In this document: positions 30,462 through 39,786 of the stretch, one piece after another
Numbering within the stretch: position 1 is the first letter of the stretch
Layout: each line of letters opens with the position of its first letter
Notes under the pieces: generated by a model
What the model was told of the DNA's origin: nothing
What the model saw: the letters and a program-made list of their open reading frames with translations, nothing else
Database searches by the model: none
NCBI RefSeq assembly: GCF_900626075.1
Contig: NZ_UYZY01000002.1
Span: forward strand, 558,001 to 622,000
DNA from: Clostridium transplantifaecale
GTDB lineage: Bacteria; Bacillota; Clostridia; Lachnospirales; Lachnospiraceae
Length of the DNA: 64,000 nucleotides
Reading direction: 5' to 3'
Translations under genes and position numbers: made by a program

Positions 30462-31278
30462 TGGCTTTCTCCCCTTCCTGTTCTGAATTCTTAGCACCGG
30501 GTACATCAAAGGGTGATACCGGATTAAATATCTCCGCATCTTCTTCAGCCACATCGGACATCTGGAAATCCTGTCCCAGAATGATCATGTCGACGCGCCG
30601 GTTCTGCTCCCTGCCTTCTTTTGTGGTGTTGTCTGCGATCGGGTAATATTTGCCGTATCCTCTGGTAATCAGCTTCCTGGGATTTACCCCGGCCTTTTCC
30701 TCCAGATAAACCGCCACATTGGCCGCCCGTTCGGAAGAAAGGAGCCTGTCGTTCACTAGCGATCCCGCCGATTCCGCCGTGTGGCCGTTAATATAGACCG
30801 CACTGATCTCCCCATTGTCTTCCCTGAGCAGCGTTCCTATGTAATCCAGCGCCGACTTACTGTTGTCAAGCAGTACGGAACTGTCCGGGCCAAACAGAAG
30901 GTCATTCTTGAATCTCAGATACATATAGTTCGCCCTGCTGGTTACGCTTACCTGGATATTCTGATCTTCCATGTACTGCTGGACGCTGCTTGCCATGCTC
31001 TGCATCTCGGTAAGCGGCTGATCCGTCGGTATCCCGTTCGGCACCGAATCCTCGCCGATCGACGGATACTTTAGGTCGGGAGGCACGTCGTTCAGTTCCA
31101 CGTTCGTCTCCAGCCCCAGCTTCTTCTGCATCGCATTAGCGATCTGTTCCAATTTTGTGATATTAACATTAGATATACTGTAGAGGAGAACAAAGAACGT
31201 CAAAACCAGTGTGATCATATCCGCATACGTATTCAGCCATTCCTGTGTATTCTCTTCTCCACGCTCTTTTCTCTTCAC
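30454..31278 (-). CDS. motB: Flagellar stator protein MotB
   Basis: This protein is about 274 residues and starts with GTG at 31278, with GTGAGG upstream. The single membrane helix near residues 18-38 contains the proton-carrying Asp in NTYADMITLVLTFF. The OmpA-type peptidoglycan-binding domain is at about 140-245 (INGHTAESAG, RLLSSERAANVAVYL, RGYGKYYPIADN, NRRVDMII). The C-terminal 35 residues are an acidic tail. motA is not adjacent but about 30 kb away in the other flagellar operon. The gene overlaps fliM by 8 bases. Confidence 0.93.
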   Translation of the reverse strand: MKRKERGEENTQEWLNTYADMITLVLTFFVLLYSISNVNITKLEQIANAMQKKLGLETNVELNDVPPDLKYPSIGEDSVPNGIPTDQPLTEMQSMASSVQQYMEDQNIQVSVTSRANYMYLRFKNDLLFGPDSSVLLDNSKSALDYIGTLLREDNGEISAVYINGHTAESAGSLVNDRLLSSERAANVAVYLEEKAGVNPRKLITRGYGKYYPIADNTTKEGREQNRRVDMIILGQDFQMSDVAEEDAEIFNPVSPFDVPGAKNSEQEGEKASD

Positions 31279-31425
31279 TGAGATTTCCTCACTTTGTCAG
31301 TCACTCTGTATCTATAACTATTCAGTACCTTCATCGTTACTGCTTCACGAATGTACAGAAACAGCAGAAAACGCTGTTTCGCGTTGGCTAAACTCGGGAT
31401 TTTTCATGCAAAAATGCATGCCGTT

Positions 31426-31863
31426 TTATTTCCCAATATCGAGCGCTTTCAGCGTCATGCTTTTGGCAATATTGAGGGCGGTGATATTAGCCTCGTAGGC
31501 ACGGGTAGCGGCCATCAGATCGACCATCTCCTCCGCGCTGTTGACATTGGGCATCATTACGTAGCCGTCTTCATCAGCGTCAGGATGGGTCGGATCATAT
31601 ACCGGCACAAACGGATTCTCGCTCTCGACAACCTCTTCCGCGATTACGCCTCCGCCGCCGGACGTAGAGAGCGCTCTGTTAAGTTCTGACTTGAAATCCA
31701 TCTGCTGTTCTCTGAACACCACCTGTTTTCTGCGGTAGGGACCTCCGTCCTCCGTCCTGGTAGTTCTCTGGTTGGCGATGTTCTGCAGAATAATATCGGT
31801 TCTGAAACGCTCCGCAGTGAGTGCGGAACCTGTAATATTAAGTGAATCTAAAAAGGCCATCAT
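31426..31863 (-). CDS. flgC: Flagellar rod protein FlgC
   Basis: This protein is about 145 residues. The N-terminal rod motif (SLNITGSALTAERFRTDIILQNIANQRT) and the C-terminal coil (VNSAEEMVDLMAATRAYEANITALN) are diagnostic for FlgC. The start may be either of the first two Met codons. It follows flgB by 15 bases. The next genes are motB and fliM, not the fliE-fliF that usually follow flgBC. Confidence 0.94.
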   Translation of the reverse strand: MMAFLDSLNITGSALTAERFRTDIILQNIANQRTTRTEDGGPYRRKQVVFREQQMDFKSELNRALSTSGGGGVIAEEVVESENPFVPVYDPTHPDADEDGYVMMPNVNSAEEMVDLMAATRAYEANITALNIAKSMTLKALDIGK

Positions 31864-31878
31864 ACCCTCCCCGGCTCA

Positions 31879-32241
31879 TTATTTACCCGTATTGTTGATC
31901 ACATAGCGGAGCGTTGAAAAACGCCCGGAAATCCGGTTGGTGAGCGCGGAATACTGTACGTAATCCTTCCACATCTCCAGCTCTTCCGCTTCTACCTGTA
32001 CATTATTACCGTCCGGCCTTGCCTCCGTCTGGTTATCTTCGCTGAGAACCGGCTTATACTGAAGTTCCGGCTTTCCCGTCACCTCCGATTCCCGGAGCAC
32101 GCGCTGGAAATCCAGCTTTTTCGCCTTAAAGCCAGGTGTCTCCACGTTGGCGATATTATGGCTGTGGACCTGTTGTTCCATCCATGTCTGATCCAGCGCA
32201 TTACCCAGCGCCCGGATCGACGGGTCTTCAAATAGAGACAT
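31879..32241 (-). CDS. flgB: Flagellar rod protein FlgB
   Basis: This 120-residue protein has the N-terminal ALDQTWMEQQVHSHNIANVETPGFKAKKLDF block of FlgB and a C-terminal helix with YSALTNRISGRFSTLRYVI. It lies 24 bases after fliS, so a rod gene is fused directly to the filament-cap genes. Confidence 0.94.
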   Translation of the reverse strand: MSLFEDPSIRALGNALDQTWMEQQVHSHNIANVETPGFKAKKLDFQRVLRESEVTGKPELQYKPVLSEDNQTEARPDGNNVQVEAEELEMWKDYVQYSALTNRISGRFSTLRYVINNTGK

Positions 32242-32265
32242 TCTTTTACCTCTTGTTATCCTTCT

Positions 32266-32655
32266 TTACACGCCTTTAGCGCTCTGTGACATCCGCACCT
32301 GCCTGTCGGCCTGGGCAAATGCATCCTTTAATTCCTCTACCATAGGCAGAATCTCCTGAATCTGCCCCGCATCATTGTTTATATTCGCCTGCACAATGGA
32401 ATAGCTGAAGTATTCATAAAGGGAGGAAAGTCCCTTCGACACCTCGTACTGAGGGTCCAGCGTCGTGCTTAGATGGGTTACGATCGCTCTGGCCTTCTTC
32501 AGATGTTCATTTCTTCCTGCTATATCTTTTTCCCCGATGCAGATTACCGCCTTGTTCAGGCGGGAAATAATCTCTTCATAGAGCAGTTTGAGCATATCGC
32601 CCTGGGTCATTGTCATGACCGACTGCTCTTTATATTTTGCGTATGGATTTTGCAT
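32266..32655 (-). CDS. fliS: Flagellar export chaperone FliS
   Basis: This 129-residue helical protein keeps flagellin from polymerising in the cytoplasm. It starts with the typical NPYAKYKEQSVMTMTQGDMLKLLYEE block, and the C-terminus has LSSLYEYFSYSIVQANI. It follows fliD by 53 bases. The flagellin gene itself is about 16 kb away. Confidence 0.94.
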   Translation of the reverse strand: MQNPYAKYKEQSVMTMTQGDMLKLLYEEIISRLNKAVICIGEKDIAGRNEHLKKARAIVTHLSTTLDPQYEVSKGLSSLYEYFSYSIVQANINNDAGQIQEILPMVEELKDAFAQADRQVRMSQSAKGV

Positions 32656-32708
32656 ACTGCCAAACCTCCGTTTTGTAGACTTTCCTGAGATACCTGTGGT
32701 TTAGAAAC

Positions 32709-35369
32709 TTATGAGAACTGCTGGGTAAGCCAGGAGCTCTGGCTGTTCATATTGGAAATTGCCTTCTCCATTGCGGTGAACTGTTTCCAATAACGCGTTC
32801 TCTCCGTCTCATATTTCGTATTCAGGCGGGACAGTGTCTCTTTCACACTCTTCATCTCATAATACAGAGTGTTGCTGGTCACCATCACGTCCTTCGTTCC
32901 CGCATATCTTACCAGGGAACCAGGACTTCCGCTGCTGGGGTTGGCTGCTTCTTTAAGCGCCTGCTGAAGCTGTACCGCAAGGCCTTCATCCTTATCGGTG
33001 AACATTTTCTGGATTTCGTCCAGTTTTGTCGTAAGCGCTCCCTTTAACTTATTCTCATCAAGAACGAGTTTTCCATTATCCTTATAGTTACTGGACGCTT
33101 CTATACCAATGTCATAGAGAGCAAGGCCTGCGCTGTCTACGGTCTTATACATTACCGAGCGCATCTCCTGAAGGAACTTGGAGATATTGGAATCATTCCG
33201 AAGGAGGCCCTCCTTGGCTTTCTTTTCCCAATTCTCTATCTCTCGCTCGCTCATCTCTTTCTTCTGAGCATCCGTCAAAGGCGTATATTTCTGATAACTT
33301 GCCTCCGCACTAATCTGATCATTTAATTCTTCTATAAGAGCATTATAATCGTCTACAAAACTCTTCAAACCTTCTACTATTTTATCAGTATCTTTAGAGG
33401 TAGTCAAGCTAATTGGGGGGTCTCCGGCCGCCGTTGAGGCCGTTAATTCCATGGTAATTCCATCCAATTCGAACGCATTGGAATTTCGTTCAATCGTGGT
33501 TCCATTTACTTCCAGTATTGCGTTCTGTCCGCCGTCAAATGTGAATCCCGAACCGATAGTCTGGCTCTGAAAAAGAGCGTCGGTACCGAACAGGGCATTC
33601 ATAGCATTTTTGCCATCTGCATTGACCGCTGTGATTTTTGCCTGATCTAGTCCTCCTTCTATAGATATCTTACCCGTTACAGGATCAAACGAAGCAACAC
33701 GTTCAGTACCGTAACTGAGTTCACCCATTAACTGATCAATTGTTTTTCCTGTTAAATCAATCTCTCTTCTTGCAGACACACCGGGTTTTTCAATTGCGAT
33801 CTTTCCCGTGATCCCAAGCCGACTGAGCTGTGTGTTTCCATCATACTTTGTAAATCCCAGAATACCGGCCAGGGAGGAATCCTCATTATCGGCCGCAAAG
33901 CTTACCTGATAACCCTTTGTTGCTCCTGAGTTGACTGCTTTATCATCATCGTTAAGCTGAACACCTGTAAAGGTAGCCTTGCCTGTAGTGCTGTCAATTG
34001 CTAACTGTAAAACCGGAACCTTAACAGGCGCACCCGAGGAATCCATATCAGTCGCATGTTCTATCGTGCCAAACTGCTGCGTTAATTGCTGGTTGATTAT
34101 ACGAATCAGTTCATCTTGGTTTCCAACGTCCTGCTTGGGAATAGAAAGACTGTACTTGTTTTCCTTTCCATCCGGACCTGTAAGATAGAAAGAGAATGTC
34201 TGGCCTTTATCTTTAGCATTATCAAGGTAGCCCTGCAGAGCTGCCGTATCCACAGTTCCGGCTGCCTCACTCCCCTTAGTAAATTGAATGCCTTTCGTAG
34301 TTCCACCGACACAATTTGCTCCCTCAATACCGAACAATGCAGTCAAAAGGTTTCCTTCTGATTGTTCCATCTCTATATTAATACCCGAGCCCGTATTGGC
34401 CGATTCAATGATAAACTTGTCTTTAACAGAAGAATATGATACTTTTACTTCCGCTTCACTATTGTTAATACGGTTGATTACATCGCCCAGAGTATCACTG
34501 GATGAGGCTTTGATCTCCGTACCGTTGATCGTAAATGTAAAATCTTTTCCCTGCAGCCTGGTTGCAAACGGAAGATCCTCCAAATTTGCATTATAGCTGA
34601 GTTTATTTGAAGTACCCTGGGTAAATCCTAAACTATCAAGTACTCCTTCCTTTTCAACGGTATCATCTGATTTGTCCACCGTATTATAGAAAATTACGCT
34701 GTGACTCAAGTCTGCTGATGAAGTTGGTGTAGAACCGGAGGTCTGAAACTTAAGTTCCATACTGGTTTCATCAAATGAAACCGTTTCTCCGTATACCCGT
34801 TTCATACTGCTATTGATATTTTTTATAAGATCCTGCTCATTATCCGCTCCCTGAAACTTGATTGTCTTTCTGACTCCATCCAAGCTCATATCAAACGAGT
34901 ATGTCTTATTTTCCGAAAAATTATCCAGACTGATAGCGCCCTTTATAGAACCGGTTACTGTTGATGAGGATTCCCCCCTGCTCGCCGTTGCCAGTTGGGT
35001 AATACTGTTAATCACCATATTGGAAGGCGCCTTGCTTGTTGCGGAAGATACCTTTACCGCACTGTTTGTGCTGGTCGCAGTCATTACATTATAGAAACTG
35101 CTGCTCAGAAGGTTAGTTCCACCCGCACCAAAATATGAAAAATACTTATCTGTAAATCCATTAATCTTAGTAATTAAATCCCGATATATATCTTGTTTCC
35201 ACTCAATTTGCTGCTTCTTCGCATTCTGCTTATCTATCTTAGCCTGGGTACCGGACAACAACTTTTCCACCATATCTTCTGTGTCAAGGCCAGATGCCAG
35301 GCCCGACATATAGTTAGAAGTGCCGTTAGGACCCAGAATGTTGCTTGTAGAACCTGTCGATGATGCCAT
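32709..35369 (-). CDS. fliD: Flagellar hook-associated protein 2 (filament cap), FliD
   Basis: This 886-residue secreted cap protein is clearly longer than the 450-680 residues usual for FliD. The N-terminal coil (SGLASGLDTEDMVEKLLSGTQAKID) and a C-terminal region with VDDYNALIEELNDQI and LSRLNTKYETERTRYWKQFTAMEKAISNMN are the FliD_N and FliD_C ends. The extra length is in the central, surface-exposed domains, in several Ser/Thr-rich segments. Such variation is common in surface-exposed caps and may relate to glycosylation; that is inference. Confidence 0.93.
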   Translation of the reverse strand: MASSTGSTSNILGPNGTSNYMSGLASGLDTEDMVEKLLSGTQAKIDKQNAKKQQIEWKQDIYRDLITKINGFTDKYFSYFGAGGTNLLSSSFYNVMTATSTNSAVKVSSATSKAPSNMVINSITQLATASRGESSSTVTGSIKGAISLDNFSENKTYSFDMSLDGVRKTIKFQGADNEQDLIKNINSSMKRVYGETVSFDETSMELKFQTSGSTPTSSADLSHSVIFYNTVDKSDDTVEKEGVLDSLGFTQGTSNKLSYNANLEDLPFATRLQGKDFTFTINGTEIKASSSDTLGDVINRINNSEAEVKVSYSSVKDKFIIESANTGSGINIEMEQSEGNLLTALFGIEGANCVGGTTKGIQFTKGSEAAGTVDTAALQGYLDNAKDKGQTFSFYLTGPDGKENKYSLSIPKQDVGNQDELIRIINQQLTQQFGTIEHATDMDSSGAPVKVPVLQLAIDSTTGKATFTGVQLNDDDKAVNSGATKGYQVSFAADNEDSSLAGILGFTKYDGNTQLSRLGITGKIAIEKPGVSARREIDLTGKTIDQLMGELSYGTERVASFDPVTGKISIEGGLDQAKITAVNADGKNAMNALFGTDALFQSQTIGSGFTFDGGQNAILEVNGTTIERNSNAFELDGITMELTASTAAGDPPISLTTSKDTDKIVEGLKSFVDDYNALIEELNDQISAEASYQKYTPLTDAQKKEMSEREIENWEKKAKEGLLRNDSNISKFLQEMRSVMYKTVDSAGLALYDIGIEASSNYKDNGKLVLDENKLKGALTTKLDEIQKMFTDKDEGLAVQLQQALKEAANPSSGSPGSLVRYAGTKDVMVTSNTLYYEMKSVKETLSRLNTKYETERTRYWKQFTAMEKAISNMNSQSSWLTQQFS

Positions 35370-35401
35370 ATCTTATCCCCTTTCCATTAAAAAGAATGGT
35401 T

Positions 35402-35893
35402 CTATCTTTTTTTATCGTAAAGCGCTCCCTTGGAGGCCTGTAATCCCATAGTATTAATATAACCAGTAAATTTTGAGTTCTTTTTATTCTGCCTGATTTT
35501 CTGCTGCAGCTCCTCCATCATGGCCTTCATATTTCTAACTGCCTGGGGATCTGCACTCTGAATTCTGGATATAACCCCAAACACTTCCTGCCCCGCTGTA
35601 AATACTTTCTGTAGCGCCGGACTCACTTCTGAAAAATCGCATAAATTTTTTGAAGCTTTGATAATCTCTTCTCCGTTTTCACATTCCATAGCGGTACTGC
35701 TGATCTTGAGATCAAGCTCATCGATTTGTTTTCTAAGCTCCTCCCTGCGGTCAACACATTCTACTATCATGTCTATTTCATCGAAAGAATCCGTCATCAT
35801 TTGTTCCGTGATGGACTCAAATTTCTCAAATAACTGTTTTTTTTCTGCAAGAAGTTCAGCAATAATTTCTGATATTTCGTTCTCAGTCTTCAT
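35402..35893 (-). CDS. Helical flagellar chaperone-like protein (FliT/FlgN-like)
   Basis: I chose the ATG at 35893 (163 residues), inside the 3' end of csrA with AGGAGGAG just upstream; the stop of csrA overlaps it by 11 bases. The protein is predicted to be almost all helix with heptad-like patterning (residues 1-70 and 115-140). It matches no family I can name with confidence. Its size and its place directly before fliD suggest an export chaperone for FliD, as FliT is in enterobacteria; an FlgN is already encoded upstream. Confidence 0.7.
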   Translation of the reverse strand: MKTENEISEIIAELLAEKKQLFEKFESITEQMMTDSFDEIDMIVECVDRREELRKQIDELDLKISSTAMECENGEEIIKASKNLCDFSEVSPALQKVFTAGQEVFGVISRIQSADPQAVRNMKAMMEELQQKIRQNKKNSKFTGYINTMGLQASKGALYDKKR

Positions 35894-36146
35894 CCTGCTC
35901 CTCCTTTTCCTCCTGATTCGAGGCATAGAGGTTCTTGGTCAACTGAAATACCTTCAGCAGATCCACTTTATCTACAGCTTCTTTATTGTTCTCGACCGTG
36001 AGATAAAGTTCCGTCCTGGTTATCTTCATATGTTCCGGTGCACTGATACCGATCCGTACCTTATCACCTTTAATTTCAGTGATGAAAATTTCAATTTCGT
36101 CTCCGATTTTGATAGACTCGCCTTTTTTTCTCGTTAAGATCAGCAT
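35883..36146 (-). CDS. csrA: Carbon storage regulator CsrA
   Basis: This 87-residue RNA-binding protein has the canonical core MLILTRKKGESIKIGDEIEI, then VRIGISAPEHMKITRTELY with the RNA-binding Arg. It binds GGA motifs in mRNA leaders and blocks translation. An acidic C-terminal tail (EEKEEQDED) is longer than usual. It overlaps fliW by 7 bases. Two matching hairpins lie on the flagellin leader at 49895-49932, so flagellin is its likely target. Confidence 0.96.
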   Translation of the reverse strand: MLILTRKKGESIKIGDEIEIFITEIKGDKVRIGISAPEHMKITRTELYLTVENNKEAVDKVDLLKVFQLTKNLYASNQEEKEEQDED

Positions 36147-36586
36147 ACCGATTCCTCACTCTCCGGACCGAAAACAGGCATACGTATTGGGTAATCCTGG
36201 TCCAGGATTACCTGCATGGCAAGATTCCTCTTGTGGTTGATAATAATCGGACTTTTCATGTTTACGGTGGACTGGCGGAATGTTTCCCCTATCACGGCAA
36301 TTACCCAGCAGTCCAAATCATCTTTGGGGGTGGCCTGCAGTGTAATCAGCACATCCTGCATAACAACAGGTGCATAATCCTTCTTTACCTGCAGGGGATT
36401 CATCAAAATAAAACACACCGATTTCTGCTCAATCGACTGAAGCCAGCAGATTCCATTCCCCATGTTTGAATCTGTGACCAGCACATATTGTGTATACTCT
36501 TCAAAACCGTAAATCGGCTGCTTAAACGTGATGATATTATTGTCCTTAATCTCAATGATTCCAAAATCACGCGTCTCTATTTTCAT
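36140..36586 (-). CDS. fliW: Flagellar assembly factor FliW
   Basis: This 148-residue beta-barrel protein binds CsrA and relieves its repression; excess flagellin titrates FliW away. The family blocks FKQPIYGFEEYTQYVLV, FILMNPLQVKKDY and the late SPIIINHKRNLAMQVIL are visible. It is translationally coupled to csrA. Confidence 0.95.
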   Translation of the reverse strand: MKIETRDFGIIEIKDNNIITFKQPIYGFEEYTQYVLVTDSNMGNGICWLQSIEQKSVCFILMNPLQVKKDYAPVVMQDVLITLQATPKDDLDCWVIAVIGETFRQSTVNMKSPIIINHKRNLAMQVILDQDYPIRMPVFGPESEESVC

Positions 36587-36642
36587 ATCTTCTTCCTTCC
36601 GTCAGTTCCGCCTGTCAGCAATGATATATATGCCCAATTATA

Positions 36643-37245
36643 CTATCGGGCTTCTCCCTCATAACCAGGCGCGGCGCTCGGAGGCACATACAGGGGATCT
36701 CCCGTATATTCTATCTCGACTCTTGGATACTGCTCTACATTAAATGACAGTTCGCCCGGCACATAGGATGTTTGACTTCCCTTTAGCTCCGCCTGAAACT
36801 CCAATTTAGACGGTGAATAGTTTATATCCAGTTTTTCCGGCGTCCAGCTTATATCGGGGCCAGGAAGAGGAACTGCTTCCAAATCTGCCTTGGGCTGCAT
36901 TTTCGAAATCATCTGCATATAAATAATGTCGGGGATATTGGCTCCGTTTTGTATCTGGGACATCTGATTTCCTACCTGCACATAGCGTGCTGTAGCATCA
37001 TCTGCCGCAGACTGCCCTTTTGCGGCCTGATAAGCAAGAAAGTCCTTATTCGTCCTGCGGCCCAGGCTCTGCCTGGCATCATATGTATCTATATTTACTT
37101 TAATATTCTGGGAATGCATCTGTAGATTCCCCGGCATCTCATCAATACTTACCTTTGAAGAGGGAAGTTGGGATTCCAGCCTCGCCCTCTGTGATGTCAT
37201 TGACAATTTAATCGGAGTTGTCGTAATTTTCAACACATTCATCAT
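36643..37245 (-). CDS. YviE-like flagellar protein (DUF6470 family)
   Basis: This protein is about 200 residues. It starts NVLKITTTPIKLSMTSQRARLE and contains LQMHSQNIKVNIDTYDARQSLG, which I recognise from the YviE group. The same gene place, between flgL and fliW, is occupied by yviE in Bacillus subtilis. The second half repeats short beta-strand patterns (PGPDISWTPEKLDINYSPSKLEFQ). The function is unknown. The start could be either of the first two Met codons. Confidence 0.8.
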   Translation of the reverse strand: MMNVLKITTTPIKLSMTSQRARLESQLPSSKVSIDEMPGNLQMHSQNIKVNIDTYDARQSLGRRTNKDFLAYQAAKGQSAADDATARYVQVGNQMSQIQNGANIPDIIYMQMISKMQPKADLEAVPLPGPDISWTPEKLDINYSPSKLEFQAELKGSQTSYVPGELSFNVEQYPRVEIEYTGDPLYVPPSAAPGYEGEAR

Positions 37246-37270
37246 AATAACACCTCTTCACCTGATCTTT

Positions 37271-38239
37271 TTATTTCATAAAATCAAAAATGGACGGCGG
37301 TATGATGCTGGTGCCTAACTGTAATGTAACCATCCATGCCATCTCATAGCTCTTATTGTCAGTTGCTTCTTTTTCCAGCTCTACTCCTTCCAGATTCTGC
37401 TGGCTCTCTTTCAGGTTAATTAGATTCGTCTCCATACGGTCCTTCGTCCGTTCCAGAAGTTTCTCCCTGGTACCAATCTCCGTTATGGAATTGGAAATGC
37501 TGCTGGCCTTATCCTTTAATAACCCTGCCGTATCCGCTACCCCGGAGGTATCCCCAGCCCGAAGCTGCTGTTCCAGTTTATCCATCAGGCTGTATACATT
37601 GTTTGGCTGATCTCCATTTTTTCCGAAACCTAGAACATCCACTCCCGATGTAGATATCTTAATTCCAGTTTTTGCCCCTGTTCCCATCTGACCGTTAATT
37701 CCAAATCCAATGTCCAGATATACTTCCTTATTTCCACCAAAGTCATCCGCAGACACTGCATCATCCACCGCCACGCCATTGAATAAAAGTTTGCCGTCGG
37801 CACCAATGCTAAAGGGCGCTTCATTGCTGGAGCCGGAAAACAGATATTTATTGGCATAGGTGGAATTCATCGTCTGTATAAGCTCTTCTTTAAGCCCCTT
37901 TATCTGCTCAGCAATAATATCAAGATCCTTCTGTTCCTTGGGGCCACCCGCACTCGTTGCTGCCTCATAAGCACTAGTCGCAATTGACTGGACCACCATG
38001 ATATTACTTTCGGCAGAACTCAATTCGCCTGCTGCATTTTCAATCGTCCTGATATGTTCATCCGTTTTTGATATTTGATCCCGGATGACAAATGCACGGG
38101 CTGCAGAAGATGTATCTTCCGATACATGATTAAATTTTCGCTGGGATTCCAATCGCAGATTGGAGGCCGCTAAATTGCTGATATTTGTCTGAAGATTGGA
38201 GTTATATCTTGTCTTCAGCATATTTTCCGTTATTCTCAT
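37271..38239 (-). CDS. flgL: Hook-filament junction protein FlgL
   Basis: This protein is 322 residues. The N-terminus (MRITENMLKTRYNSNLQTNISNLAASNLRLES) and the C-terminal ATDNKSYEMAWMVTLQLGTSIIPPSIFDFMK are flagellin-like D0 ends. A small variable middle part covers residues 140-220. It follows flgK by 24 bases. Confidence 0.93.
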   Translation of the reverse strand: MRITENMLKTRYNSNLQTNISNLAASNLRLESQRKFNHVSEDTSSAARAFVIRDQISKTDEHIRTIENAAGELSSAESNIMVVQSIATSAYEAATSAGGPKEQKDLDIIAEQIKGLKEELIQTMNSTYANKYLFSGSSNEAPFSIGADGKLLFNGVAVDDAVSADDFGGNKEVYLDIGFGINGQMGTGAKTGIKISTSGVDVLGFGKNGDQPNNVYSLMDKLEQQLRAGDTSGVADTAGLLKDKASSISNSITEIGTREKLLERTKDRMETNLINLKESQQNLEGVELEKEATDNKSYEMAWMVTLQLGTSIIPPSIFDFMK

Positions 38240-38263
38240 GGTCTTCTCTCCCTTATCCCCTGC

Positions 38264-39751
38264 TTATCGTCCTACAAGTCCTACATTATTAATCAGTATA
38301 TCCAGCTGCTCATCCATGGTTGTCATCAAACGCCCCAAAGCCTGGTACGCTTTATTGTAAGCCATCATGTTAATGCCTTCCTCGTTTAATGACACCCCGG
38401 ACTGTGACATCCTGTCGGTATCCACACTCTGGGCCGTTGCCACGCTGGCCTTCATCCGCGCCGTATTGGAACTGATATCCGTACCCAAAGTTGTTGTTAC
38501 ATGTGTTACAAATTCACTGAAATTGCCGCTGAATCCTCCGAATTCGTTATCCTGCGTCAGGAGTTTTTTCATATCCAGTATATTTTCATTATCCAGAAGA
38601 CCATTCGGGTTGTTTTTCTCTATCAGATATGAAAAATCCTTTGCCCAAATGTCACTGATAGAAATATTACCTGCCGTCACCACGCCGTCTTCATCTCCCT
38701 GAAGGAGTTTCTTATATGTATCCGGTACTTTCGGATCTCCTGCCTGATAGGTATCGGGGATGACCTTGTTAAATAACTCTGCCATCTTTGACGCCATTGC
38801 ATCCAGCTTATGCTGATAATAAGGTATACCCTTGTTCAGGCTGCTGTCTCCAGTGATAACTTCGGAAAAGCTGCGAAGCGCTCCGGTAGGAAGTGCAATC
38901 TTCTTTCCATCACTGGTCCACGTCATCGTAGTTCCATCTTCTCCCAGTTTTATAGTATCATTCCAGTAATTGTTATTCTGTCCGTCCACCACAACCTTAC
39001 CGTTAAATTTAACCTGTACCGTTCCGTCACTTCTGTTTGTAACATTTACCTCGCCATAGCGGGACAACTCATCCAGAATCACATTTCTCTGATCCAGCAA
39101 ATCATTTGGCCCGTATGTGACCCCGTCATAGTCCGTGTTCAGAAAGATTTCATGTGCTATTGTTTCATTCAACTGAGTCAGTTGTTCGAACTTTGTATTA
39201 ATGTCATCAATTGCGATTGAAAGGTCATTTTTCTGATTCTCCATTACGCCCTTCAATTTTGTGTCATATTCATTCAGTATCTGTGTAAGCCCCATAAATG
39301 CATTCATAACAATATTCGCATGAGTCTCTTCCTGGGGATTTTCACTGAAATCGGATATTGCCTGCGACAATACTGCCAGTGCATTTTTAATTCCTGTTCC
39401 ATCTACTTCGGGATCACTGATTGCCGCCTGTATTTCATCCAGCATAGCCGCTTTCTGGTCATAGTACCCCACATCACCATATTCCTGGCGGAACTTACTG
39501 TCCAGAAATGAATCCCTGATTTGGGCAACGCCTTTCATATCCACACCCTGGCCGGCCAGAGGAATTGAACTGGCTGTGAAGCGATCATTTCCGTAAACCT
39601 GAACTGTCACTGTGTCCAGACGCTGTCTGGTATATCCTTTTGTACTGATGTTGGTTACGTTATTTGCAATAATATCAAGAGCTTTCTGCTGTACCATCAG
39701 CCCTCGTTTGGTTGTTTCCAACCCCATAAATGTAGGTCTCAATTTTTCCAC
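38264..39751 (-). CDS. flgK: Hook-associated protein FlgK
   Basis: This 495-residue protein has the N-terminal LETTKRGLMVQQKALDIIANNVTNISTKGYTRQRLD and the C-terminal SLNEEGINMMAYNKAYQALGRLMTTMDEQLD, both typical of FlgK. It has FlgK length and a PLAGQGVDMKGVAQIRDSFLD block. It follows flgN by 35 bases. Confidence 0.94.
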   Translation of the reverse strand: MEKLRPTFMGLETTKRGLMVQQKALDIIANNVTNISTKGYTRQRLDTVTVQVYGNDRFTASSIPLAGQGVDMKGVAQIRDSFLDSKFRQEYGDVGYYDQKAAMLDEIQAAISDPEVDGTGIKNALAVLSQAISDFSENPQEETHANIVMNAFMGLTQILNEYDTKLKGVMENQKNDLSIAIDDINTKFEQLTQLNETIAHEIFLNTDYDGVTYGPNDLLDQRNVILDELSRYGEVNVTNRSDGTVQVKFNGKVVVDGQNNNYWNDTIKLGEDGTTMTWTSDGKKIALPTGALRSFSEVITGDSSLNKGIPYYQHKLDAMASKMAELFNKVIPDTYQAGDPKVPDTYKKLLQGDEDGVVTAGNISISDIWAKDFSYLIEKNNPNGLLDNENILDMKKLLTQDNEFGGFSGNFSEFVTHVTTTLGTDISSNTARMKASVATAQSVDTDRMSQSGVSLNEEGINMMAYNKAYQALGRLMTTMDEQLDILINNVGLVGR

Positions 39752-39786
39752 TCTCCTGTATATGATGCCAAAAGTTGATAGTCCGC

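Noticed and set aside
30462..30554. An N-terminal extension of FliM reading back to an ATG at 30554
   Set aside because: This part lies in the last codons of motB in another frame and has no FliM-like sequence. The GTG at 30461 has a good ribosome site and starts exactly at the conserved core.
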